A DNA stretch of 64,000 bases from JBEISR01 sp044337705 (lineage in GTDB: Bacteria; Planctomycetota; Planctomycetia; Pirellulales; Pirellulaceae). A program made the translations under genes and the position numbers. Of the stretch, positions 36,061 through 44,405 are shown in pieces (the first letter of the stretch is position 1; every line of letters starts with the position of its first letter). Below the pieces are notes generated by a model. The model did no database searches. It worked only from the letters and a program-made list of their open reading frames with translations, and had not been told where the DNA came from. Location: assembly GCA_044337705.1 (NCBI GenBank), contig JBIINB010000004.1, forward strand, positions 14,893-78,892, written 5' to 3'.

Positions 36061-37146
36061 ATGGCTGATTCTGCCACGTTGCATCAGGAGCTACCCAAGT
36101 CGCTGGAGCAGATTCGGGATCCCGACAGCGGACGGCCGCTAAGCGAGACCGGGCAGGTGACTCATTGGCAGATTGCCGGTGGGCAGGTCCGCTGCCAGTT
36201 GGCGCTTTCCAGCGCGTCGATGCCACTGCGGCAATGGATGGTCGATCAGATCACTCAGCGATTCCATGCTCAGGCCCAGGGGGTTCAGTCGGTCCAGATC
36301 GACGTGGTCGAGCGAGTCCGTCCCTACCCCGCCATTGGCCAGATCGGCCTGAAGGCGCGGCATGTGATCGCCGTCGGGTCGGGAAAGGGAGGGGTCGGCA
36401 AAAGCACCGTAGCAGCATCGCTGGCGCTGGCTCTAGAAAAGCTCGGCGCCCGCGTCGGGCTGATGGATGCCGACATCTACGGTCCCAGCATCCCGCATCT
36501 CCTAGGGCTTTCTGGACGACCCGAAATCATCGAAGGTAAAATTCAGCCGATCCGCCTTGGCAAGATGCCTGTGCTGTCGATGGGTTTTCTGGTGGAGCGG
36601 CATCAGGCGGTGATTTGGCGAGGGCCGATGCTGCATGGGTCGCTGACGCAGTTCCTTCGCGATACCGCATGGGGCGAACTCGATTATCTGGTGATCGACC
36701 TGCCACCCGGCACCGGAGATGTTGTCCTGACCCTCTCCCAGCTGGTGCCGCTCGCAGGGGCTGTGGTGGTCTGCACACCACAGGAAGTAGCGCTGCTGGA
36801 CGCTGACAAGGCGATTGCCATGTTCGATAAAACCAAAGTCCCGCTGCTTGGGCTGGTTGAGAATATGAGCGGATTTACCTGCCCGGATACCGGAAAGACC
36901 TACGCCATCTTCGGCAAGGGGGGAACGCGAGCCAGGGCCGAACAGTTGGGTGTGCCGCTGCTGGCTGAGATTCCGATCCAGATGCCGATGCGGGAGCTGT
37001 CCGATGTGGGAGGACTGCCCCGAGCCTTGGAGGTTCCAGAAGTTGGTGCCATCATGGAGAAGCTGGCAGTGGAAGTCGCCAAGAGCATCGCCGATCAGAA
37101 CTTCAAGAGGCCCGTGGCTGCAGCGCCTCTCCCCGTTTTAGGGTGA
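36061..37146 (+). CDS. Mrp/NBP35-family iron-sulfur carrier ATPase
   Basis: The 361-residue cytoplasmic protein binds and delivers Fe-S clusters in an ATP-dependent way. Residues ~1-90 are a MIP18/DUF59-like domain. The P-loop ATPase follows with the deviant Walker A GSGKGGVGKST, then DADIYGPSIPHLLG, LDYLVIDLPPGTGD and the NMSGFTCPDTGK segment. In many family members that last segment is a CxxC motif that ligates the cluster; here only the first Cys is present. This single-Cys form is, as I recall, common in some bacterial Mrp lineages. Start: ATG at 36061, matching the N-terminal domain; the upstream frame to 35929 looks non-coding. No strong ribosome-binding site is seen. It is followed by putA 120 bp downstream. 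Confidence 0.9.
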   Translation: MADSATLHQELPKSLEQIRDPDSGRPLSETGQVTHWQIAGGQVRCQLALSSASMPLRQWMVDQITQRFHAQAQGVQSVQIDVVERVRPYPAIGQIGLKARHVIAVGSGKGGVGKSTVAASLALALEKLGARVGLMDADIYGPSIPHLLGLSGRPEIIEGKIQPIRLGKMPVLSMGFLVERHQAVIWRGPMLHGSLTQFLRDTAWGELDYLVIDLPPGTGDVVLTLSQLVPLAGAVVVCTPQEVALLDADKAIAMFDKTKVPLLGLVENMSGFTCPDTGKTYAIFGKGGTRARAEQLGVPLLAEIPIQMPMRELSDVGGLPRALEVPEVGAIMEKLAVEVAKSIADQNFKRPVAAAPLPVLG

Positions 37147-37266
37147 TACTTCGACGATCGAGCTTCTGTCGGATGGCAGGTGGCCTATCTTTGCGACGAG
37201 GTAGTGGCTGCCGCCTGGAGGTGGCAGTGGCCCGAAGGCAACTTATCAACAGGTGATCATCGCACC

Positions 37267-40200
37267 ATGGCGAACCGAATCGACGGCGACACTCCTCCCA
37301 ATACCCTTGCTGACTGGCTTACCCAACTCCCCGAGCGGCTGGATGGGCAAGGATCCCAAGCGACTTTCCGTGATGCTCCGGTGGTGGAGGCTGCCCTCGA
37401 ACTGGCGAGGATGCTGCAGCGTCGAGCGATGGAATTGCAGACGCCTCAGGAGAAGCGGCAGCAGGCGGAGCTCGACCGGATGATCCAGCATCCCGGGGAC
37501 AAGGCCACCTTGACCCAGTTCACCGACCAGGGATTTCGCAGCCAGTCGGCCAATCGATCGGTCGACCAGCTGGTCCACATTCTCGATGTCCAGGGAGTGC
37601 CTCGATTCTTCGGATCGATCGACTGGACGCTGATGAAAGGTTTTCAGTCGTTTGGAGGCTACCTTCCCGGTGTCGCCGTCCCTTTGGTGAAGGAGAAGAT
37701 GCGGCGAGAAACGGCCAACGTCATTCTGCCGGCCGAAGAGGCGATGCTGAGGAAACATCTGCAGGAGCGGCGCGCCGAAGGGGTTCGGATGAATGTCAAC
37801 TTCCTAGGGGAGGCAATCCTGGGAGAGAAGGAAGCTCAGCGACGCCTGGAGGGATATCTGGCCAGCCTCCAGCTGCCTGAAATCGAGTGCGTGTCGGTCA
37901 AGATTTCGACCCTCTATTCGCAGATCTCGGCCCTGGCCCGTCGATCGACTCTACGGGTGCTTGGGGAGCGGCTGGAGTGGTTGTACCGGGCGGCGCTGAA
38001 GGAGACATTCCAGCAGAAAGATGGCACCAAGACGACCAAGTTTGTCTACCTCGATATGGAAGAGTACCGCGACATGTGGTTGACGGCCGAGCTCTTCATG
38101 CGAACGCTCGATCAACCCGGGCTGGATCAGGTGCGAGCGGGGATCGCCCTGCAGGCCTATCTCCCGGACTCCTTCCTGGTTCAGGAGGAGATCACGCGCT
38201 GGGCGATGGAGCGACGCAAGCAAGGCGGTGGGCCGGTGACGATCCGCGTCGTCAAAGGTGCCAACATGGAGATGGAGCGAGTGGAATCGAGCGTGCGAGG
38301 TTGGCCGCAAGCTCCCTACAAGATCAAACTGGAGACCGATGCCAACTACAAGAAAATGGTGCAGTACGGCATGGAGCCCTCGCGGCTGGATGCGGTGCAC
38401 CTGGGAATCGCATCGCACAACCTATTCGACGTCGCTTACGCGCTGGTCCTGGCGACGCAGGTTCAGGCCGGCCCGCGCGTGCAGTTCGAAATGCTCGAGG
38501 GGATGGCCAACCATCAGCGACGCGCCTTGTTCGAAGCAACCAGGCGACTGCTGCTGTATGCCCCTGCGTGCCATCGCGAGGAATTCATCAATGCGATCGG
38601 CTACCTGATCCGGCGGCTCGACGAAAACACCGGCCCCGACAACTTTCTCCGCCACGCCTTTCGAATCACCGTCGATGGTTCGACCTGGAAACGACTGGAA
38701 GGTGGGTTCCTGGAGTCGCTGCGGATGGTCGAGACGATCTCCAACCAGCCCCGTCGCACGCAGGACCGCCGGTCGACTCCTTGTCAGCCGCCGCCTCCCG
38801 TCCAGTGGCAGCAACTGGAGAATGAGCCGGATACCGACTTTTCACTGCGGCAGAACAGCCTTTGGGCAGAAGAAATCGTCGCTCGTTGGGAAAGTCGTCG
38901 AGACGCTCGGGCGACCGAAATCCCTGTGGTCATCGCTGGCAGGCAGGAACCGGGGGAAGGTGGGCTGGTGGAGTCGATCGATCCATCGCGGCCCGAGGGG
39001 GTTGCAGCCCGATACCACCAGGTTTCCGAAAGACAACTCGATCTGGCGGTCCAGTGCGCGTCGGGCGACCCGACGGGCTGGAGAGCTGTTTCGCCTGAGC
39101 ATCGATATGGGGTGCTGCGAGCGGTGGCGCAGCAGTTGCGGGAGCGACGAGGAGATCTGATGGGCGCGGCGCTGGTCGATGGAGGGAAATCGCTGGCCGA
39201 AAGCGATCCGGAAGTCAGCGAAGCGATCGACTTTGTGGAGTTCTACGCCCGCTGTGCGCTCGATCTGTTCCAGGATCGATCGTTGGGGGCTAAGCCCCGC
39301 GGCGCTGTCCTGGTGATCAGCCCCTGGAACTTTCCCATCGCCATTCCTTGTGGAGGGATTGCCGCCGCGCTGGCGGCGGGAAATACGGTCCTGCTGAAAC
39401 CCGCCTCTGATACCGTGCTTCCGGCATACCTGCTGTGCGAGGCATTCTGGGCTGGCGGAGTTCCCCGAGAAGCGCTCCAACTGGTCCCCTGCTCGGGCCG
39501 TCTAGCCGGATCGCAACTGCTGGGCCGCCCCGAAATCGATACCGTGATCCTTACCGGCGGCACCGAAACGGCGCTAAGGATGCTGGGCGATCATCCGCGA
39601 CTGCGGTTGTTTGCCGAGACAGGGGGAAAGAACGGCACGATCGTGACGGCACTGAGCGATCGGGATCAGGCGATCAAAAATGTTCTTCACTCGGCATTCT
39701 CCCACTCGGGCCAAAAATGTAGCGCCACCTCCCTGCTCCTCCTCGAAGAAGAAGTCTTCCACGATCGCGCCTTCCGAGACCAACTGGTCGATGCGGTGGC
39801 CAGCCTCCGAGTTGGTTCGGTCTGGAAGCTGGCAACCAAAATGGGCCCGTTGATCCGGCCACCTGAGGGGCCCTTGCTGCGAGGACTGAAGGAACTGGAA
39901 CATGGGGAATCGTGGGCACTGATCCCGAAGAATCTCGAAGACAACCCGTGCCTTTTCAGCCCCGGAATCAAGTGGAACGTGCAGCGAGGGTCGTTTACCC
40001 ACCTGACGGAGCTGTTTGGCCCGGTGCTGGGGGTGATGCCGTTCCGAAAACTCGAGGAAGCGATTGAGCTACTGCATCAGACCGGATATGGGCTGACCAG
40101 CGGCCTGGAGAGCCTGGATGACCGCGAGCAGGCTGTGTGGCGTCAGAAGATGCGAGCGGGGAACCTCTACATCAATCGTCCGACGACGGGTGCTGTGGTG

Positions 40201-40989
40201 CTAAGGCAACCTTTTGGCGGCCTGGGGCGCAGCGCCTTCGGTCCTGGTATCAAAGCCGGCGGGCCGAATTACGTAGTCCCGTTGGTGCGTTGTCATCCAC
40301 CGGAAAATGTCCTGCTGCCTCCTAGCAGTGGTCCGCAGCTACCGTCGCTCAAGACACTATGGAATACCCTCCACAGGCCGTCCAATGCGGAAGCGTTTGT
40401 GCAGCTGAGCGGGCAGCAGAGGCAGGAATGGAATCGTCTGCTGCAGGCGATTCTCGACTACGACCTTGTTGCCAGGGAAGAGATTCGAAAGGACCACGAC
40501 ACGCTGCGGCTCTTGGGACAGGATAACTTCCGGCGCTACCTGCCGATGCAGAGAGTCCGTCTGCGGGTGGGGGCTGAAGATCGGCTCTGGGAGGTGCTAG
40601 CCGCCGCCTCAGCAGCTGTCGCCGCAGGTGCTCGTATCACAATCTCAAGACCAGTCGATCTGCATGACGAATGGGAAGCGTGGATGGAACAGTGGACGCA
40701 GGATTGGGGGGCTGATATCGAGTTCGTCGAAGAGACCGATCAGGTCTTCCTGGGGGCGCTGGTCGGAGGGCAGGCGGACCGCATCCGCGTGCTCAAGCCA
40801 GGATCTCTGCCGCTGCCGATTCTGCAGACGGCGATCGAGCATCATGTGCCCGTAGTCGATGAACCGCTGCATCCAGCAGGACGGATCGAATTGCTCTGGT
40901 ATGTCCAAGAACAGAGCGTTTCGACCGACTACCACCGCTACGGCAACCTAGGTGTGCGCACGACCGAAGCACGGCGCGAACCGACCTGA
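37267..40989 (+). CDS. putA: Bifunctional proline dehydrogenase / L-glutamate gamma-semialdehyde dehydrogenase (PutA)
   Basis: The 1240-residue enzyme oxidises proline to glutamate in two steps. The proline dehydrogenase barrel occupies ~90-500, with VKISTLYSQI, GIALQAYLPDSF and RVVKGANMEMERV followed by KLETDANYKKM; the last parts form the flavin and substrate site. The aldehyde dehydrogenase domain (~560-1000) shows ISPWNFPIAIPCGG, LTGGTETA, the general base in ETGGKNG and the nucleophile in HSGQKCSA. A further ~240 residues at the C-terminus resemble the extra domain of long PutAs. No DNA-binding ribbon-helix-helix domain is present at the N-terminus, so it is not a self-regulating PutA of the E. 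coli kind. Start: ATG at 37267. It converges with the S9 peptidase gene. Confidence 0.95.
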   Translation: MANRIDGDTPPNTLADWLTQLPERLDGQGSQATFRDAPVVEAALELARMLQRRAMELQTPQEKRQQAELDRMIQHPGDKATLTQFTDQGFRSQSANRSVDQLVHILDVQGVPRFFGSIDWTLMKGFQSFGGYLPGVAVPLVKEKMRRETANVILPAEEAMLRKHLQERRAEGVRMNVNFLGEAILGEKEAQRRLEGYLASLQLPEIECVSVKISTLYSQISALARRSTLRVLGERLEWLYRAALKETFQQKDGTKTTKFVYLDMEEYRDMWLTAELFMRTLDQPGLDQVRAGIALQAYLPDSFLVQEEITRWAMERRKQGGGPVTIRVVKGANMEMERVESSVRGWPQAPYKIKLETDANYKKMVQYGMEPSRLDAVHLGIASHNLFDVAYALVLATQVQAGPRVQFEMLEGMANHQRRALFEATRRLLLYAPACHREEFINAIGYLIRRLDENTGPDNFLRHAFRITVDGSTWKRLEGGFLESLRMVETISNQPRRTQDRRSTPCQPPPPVQWQQLENEPDTDFSLRQNSLWAEEIVARWESRRDARATEIPVVIAGRQEPGEGGLVESIDPSRPEGVAARYHQVSERQLDLAVQCASGDPTGWRAVSPEHRYGVLRAVAQQLRERRGDLMGAALVDGGKSLAESDPEVSEAIDFVEFYARCALDLFQDRSLGAKPRGAVLVISPWNFPIAIPCGGIAAALAAGNTVLLKPASDTVLPAYLLCEAFWAGGVPREALQLVPCSGRLAGSQLLGRPEIDTVILTGGTETALRMLGDHPRLRLFAETGGKNGTIVTALSDRDQAIKNVLHSAFSHSGQKCSATSLLLLEEEVFHDRAFRDQLVDAVASLRVGSVWKLATKMGPLIRPPEGPLLRGLKELEHGESWALIPKNLEDNPCLFSPGIKWNVQRGSFTHLTELFGPVLGVMPFRKLEEAIELLHQTGYGLTSGLESLDDREQAVWRQKMRAGNLYINRPTTGAVVLRQPFGGLGRSAFGPGIKAGGPNYVVPLVRCHPPENVLLPPSSGPQLPSLKTLWNTLHRPSNAEAFVQLSGQQRQEWNRLLQAILDYDLVAREEIRKDHDTLRLLGQDNFRRYLPMQRVRLRVGAEDRLWEVLAAASAAVAAGARITISRPVDLHDEWEAWMEQWTQDWGADIEFVEETDQVFLGALVGGQADRIRVLKPGSLPLPILQTAIEHHVPVVDEPLHPAGRIELLWYVQEQSVSTDYHRYGNLGVRTTEARREPT

Positions 40990-41068
40990 AACGCGCCATG
41001 ACAAGACGGATGTCGCTTGTTTGTCGCCGATGCGAAAGGCCAAACTGTGCGGCTGCAGCCAGTTCCAG

Positions 41069-43288
41069 CTACCTGCCGGTCGCTTGGGAAGCGGGTTCCT
41101 GTTGCCCCGGAGCCTCCAGGTCTGGGGCAGGCAACGGCGTAGGGTCCAGATACCGCGCTAGGTATTCGGTGCGGAGTCTTCCGTACGTGCCACCGATGCC
41201 ATGGTCAAACTGCGGATAGATCATCATGTCGAACCGCTTGTTGGCATCATGCAGCGCGTTGGACAGCTGCCAGGTGTTGGAAGGGTGCACATTGTCATCG
41301 ACTAATCCATGTACCAGCAGCAACTTGCCGCGAAGCTGCGATGCATATTCCATGCACGACCCCAGACGGTACCCTTCAGGATTCTCCTGAGGTGTGCGCA
41401 TGTAACGTTCCGTATAGATTGTGTCGTAGTTTCTAAAATTGGTCACTGGCGCGCCGGCCACCGCGACGTGGAAGAGATCGGGGTAGCGAAGCATTGCCAG
41501 AGCGGCCATATATCCGCCATAGGAATGCCCGAAGATGCCGACTCTCTGAGCATCCACCCAGGGCTGCCCAGCCAGATGGCCGACTCCGGCAGCTTGGTCA
41601 TCCAGATCGACCCCCCCCAGCCTCTGATAGGTCGCCGATTCAAACGCCTTGCCGCGTCCCGTGGTGCCTCGATTGCCGATTTTTGCCACCAACACACCCA
41701 GTTCACACAAAGGATTGGCTACGACAAAGCGGCACTGGAGCCCCTGCGAGGCAGGACCGCCGTAGACATCGATCACCAGAGGGTACTTTCGACTGGGGTC
41801 GAAATGAGCCGGCTTTTGAAGGATACCGTGAAGCATGGTGGTACCGTCGGTGGAGCGAAAGGAGAACCACTCGGCCGGCAACAGGCCAGCCTCTCGTGCC
41901 GCCTGGGCAGAACCTTCCGCCAGCACCCATTCCCCCATATCGATGCCATAGACCACAGAGCTGGGCGGGGTGTCGACCATTTCCCGCACGGCGACGACAT
42001 GGCGATGGTCCGGGGAGACTTGAAATCCGGTGTGATGAAGCGGCGACCTGGTGATCCGTTGAGCTTGGGTGCCGTCAAGCCGCACGCGATGCAACTGTGC
42101 CGCGTATGGATTGCTGTCGCTGAAGGCGGTGTAGTAAAGCCATCCAGCGGCTTCATCCAACTGCACCAGCTCACCACAAGGATAGGGTACATCGGGGGTC
42201 AGTTCTGCCAATAGACGCCCGTCCAGATGCCGAAGATGATACCGCTTCCATCCATTCGACTCGGTCTCCCAGAGGAAACGTTGGCCATCTTCAAGAAAGC
42301 GGATCGTCGGTGCATTTTCTTGCCACGTTGGCTGCCTCTCTGATACCACGACGCGCTGTTCCAGCGTCACCAGATCGATGGCGATCCAGTCGAGAACATC
42401 CTGTCGGCGGTTGGTGCGATGGACCAGCAGTTCTTTGCCATCAGGCGAGAACTGAATCCGGTAGAGATACTGCCTCGGTTCGCCGGGGATATCGATCTTT
42501 CGCTGGATGCCGCTGGCGAGATCATACAACCAGAGAAAGACCTCGGGATTGCTGTCGCCCGCTTTGGGGTAGCGAGAAGCGAGAACGGTGGTGTAGGAGT
42601 CCAAGTTGCCACCCGTCAGGTAATAGTCCTGCATCCCCTCTTCGCGCACTTCGTAATAAGCGAGAGTCTGGCTGTCAGGCGACCACCACATCGCCTCCTG
42701 CTGAAACAGTTCTTCCCCATAGACCCAGCAGCATGTTCCATATCGCCGTCGCTCGGTCCCATCGGTGGTCACCGCCACAGGGAAACGCCCTTCGACCTGT
42801 CCGGCAGGTTCCAGCCAGAGGTTGTTCTCGCGATGCACTGCGTTCCATCGGCCGTCGGGAGAAGTTTCTTCCGTGCGCTGCTGAGCGCGGCCGACAGCCG
42901 CTCGACTACGAGAACGGCTTGTGGGATTGGGGGCTGCGGCCGCCGGGAACGCATCTTCGACTTCCGATACCGTTCTGGTCGCCGCGTCCCAACGCCTTCT
43001 TTTTCCTTCGGATCGGAAGGTCAGTCCACTCCCGTCGGCTTCCCAACTAGCCGCTTCGATCCGTCCGCCTGGCTGCAACTGGCGCATCTGCTGCGCCATG
43101 CGGTCCATGCGTGCTATCCCTTCGGCATGTCGAGCCAGCTCCGAGTTGGGCAGCGGATCTTCTCCGCGAAGCGGCGCAAGCAGGTGGATGCCGCCGATTT
43201 TTGATTCCTGTAGCAGCATTCCAATCGCAAGCAATCCAGCGACTGCGTGCCAGACATTCCAAGAAACACTCCGTCCGACGAAAGCCAT
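41069..43288 (-). CDS. Exported S9-family dipeptidyl-peptidase-like serine peptidase
   Basis: The ATG at 43288 has AGGAG five bases upstream. The 739-residue product starts with a signal peptide or anchor (WHAVAGLLAIGMLLQES). Residues ~80-480 fit the beta-propeller of dipeptidyl peptidase IV (phrases such as FSPDGKELLVHR, WSPDSQTLAYYEVRE). The C-terminal alpha/beta hydrolase domain holds the triad: Ser in GHSYGGYMA, Asp in LVHGLVDDNVH, and His in FDHGIGG. Such enzymes remove dipeptides, often X-Pro, from peptide N-termini. It converges with putA 79 bp away, which fits a supply of proline-containing peptides to proline oxidation, though this link is inference from position only. Confidence 0.92.
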   Translation of the reverse strand: MAFVGRSVSWNVWHAVAGLLAIGMLLQESKIGGIHLLAPLRGEDPLPNSELARHAEGIARMDRMAQQMRQLQPGGRIEAASWEADGSGLTFRSEGKRRRWDAATRTVSEVEDAFPAAAAPNPTSRSRSRAAVGRAQQRTEETSPDGRWNAVHRENNLWLEPAGQVEGRFPVAVTTDGTERRRYGTCCWVYGEELFQQEAMWWSPDSQTLAYYEVREEGMQDYYLTGGNLDSYTTVLASRYPKAGDSNPEVFLWLYDLASGIQRKIDIPGEPRQYLYRIQFSPDGKELLVHRTNRRQDVLDWIAIDLVTLEQRVVVSERQPTWQENAPTIRFLEDGQRFLWETESNGWKRYHLRHLDGRLLAELTPDVPYPCGELVQLDEAAGWLYYTAFSDSNPYAAQLHRVRLDGTQAQRITRSPLHHTGFQVSPDHRHVVAVREMVDTPPSSVVYGIDMGEWVLAEGSAQAAREAGLLPAEWFSFRSTDGTTMLHGILQKPAHFDPSRKYPLVIDVYGGPASQGLQCRFVVANPLCELGVLVAKIGNRGTTGRGKAFESATYQRLGGVDLDDQAAGVGHLAGQPWVDAQRVGIFGHSYGGYMAALAMLRYPDLFHVAVAGAPVTNFRNYDTIYTERYMRTPQENPEGYRLGSCMEYASQLRGKLLLVHGLVDDNVHPSNTWQLSNALHDANKRFDMMIYPQFDHGIGGTYGRLRTEYLARYLDPTPLPAPDLEAPGQQEPASQATGR

Positions 43289-44405
43289 GATGACTCCTGT
43301 GCCCTTGACGTTACCCCGGGGAACCCGTTGGGGTGCTTGTCCAACAAAAAGGAAGCTTCCCAAAGGAGAAGCGTCCCTCGATTTCTAACCTCTTGAAAGC
43401 CGACATGCCAGTGGCACTTCGGCTTGAAGTTGCTTCGGACTCTTCAATTTTCTGAGGTCGATAACCGCCTAACGACTGAAAAAGAACCTAAGAAAGATTT
43501 CTGGTGATCCGCCCTCGTGCTCGTGCTGCTGCTCCTGCTCGGAACTAGTTCCGATGACTTGATAAACCTACAGGAACGACGCAAAGTTTACAGTCTCTCA
43601 ACCGACTAGGTTGCTCAGCCGGATGGTATCGCCGAATCGCACGCACAGTAGGATGCTGAGATAGATAACGTTTGCGAGTTGCGTCCGCTGTGGCAAAAGG
43701 TACACAAGCACGAATCTCAAATCGAAGAAACGCCAGAACGGTGCCGTGAACCGAAGCGGCGAAATCGCGCGTTTTTGAAATGGAATATCTTTGGTCGCCT
43801 CCCGGTTGCAGCAGACGATAGATGATCGCCATCGTGGTAGGAATCAGCGAGTCGGCTCGCAAAGTCCGTCGATCCCCCTCCTGGTCGGCGGTGATCCAAG
43901 TGTTCTCTTCTGCACTGCGGCTTTCAGCCTCGCTGTCTTTGATTTACTTCATTTTCTTTTGGTCCGGTCAGAAGACTTCTTTCAGGAAGCACGAAAGTGC
44001 AGTTGAAGAACATCGCCACCATCGCAAAGGCCACCAAGCACCTCGGCATCCCGACATCCTTGAGCAGCTCTTCCGGCGACAGACCCTTACCAGTCGCTTC
44101 AGAGTTGGGATTGCGATGTTCTGAGGAACATCAGACCAGAAAGAAACCGCGGGGATCAGGGCGAGAGCCAACTGGTACTTCCAGTGCACGTCATCTAGTC
44201 ATCGAGGGCTCTGCTGAGGATCCCCCCAGCTTCAGGCCAGGAAGCAATGGAGCATCATGAGTTAATCAGTCCGATTGGTCGGGAGGCGCTTGGGTGAGGC
44301 GGGGGAAGAATGGTGCCCACTTCCGCAATGGACCGGTGTCTGTCGGCAAATCGGCCGCTGAAAGGGGTGATCCGGTCGAGCGGATAGGGACCAATTGACG
44401 AGCCA
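43289..44405. other. 1.1-kb decayed region with no intact gene
   Basis: Besides the transporter remnant at 43924-44189 no frame can be supported. Bases 43514-43541 are a simple CTCGTGCTCGTGCTGCTG-type repeat. A minus-strand open frame at 43545-43862 overlaps another frame and has no ribosome-binding site; it might be more debris. Confidence 0.5.
43924..44189 (-). pseudogene. Fragment of an MFS transporter gene, frameshifted twice
   Basis: Reading the minus strand from 44189 gives WKYQLALALIPAVSF, then GLMFLR in a second frame, then NSEATGKGLSPEELLKDVG and LVAFAMVAMFF in a third. Joined, these ~70 residues follow the order of a known stretch of MFS transporters of the sugar or nucleoside type: membrane helix, F-P-x-S/T-E-linker, amphipathic ML-x-E/D-V helix, next membrane helix. 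Two single-base frameshifts are needed (around 44135 and 44120). After MFF the frame runs into unrelated sequence and stops at 43924. No start region or other transporter part is left nearby. The family call comes from pattern memory and is moderate; that this is a broken gene is more secure. Confidence 0.5.

Noticed and set aside
37180..37266. Upstream GTG start for PutA
   Set aside because: No ribosome-binding site, and the extra residues do not look like family N-termini.
43545..43862. 105-codon minus-strand frame in the decayed region
   Set aside because: No start signal, no recognisable motif, and overlapping open frames on both strands; may be debris but cannot be supported.
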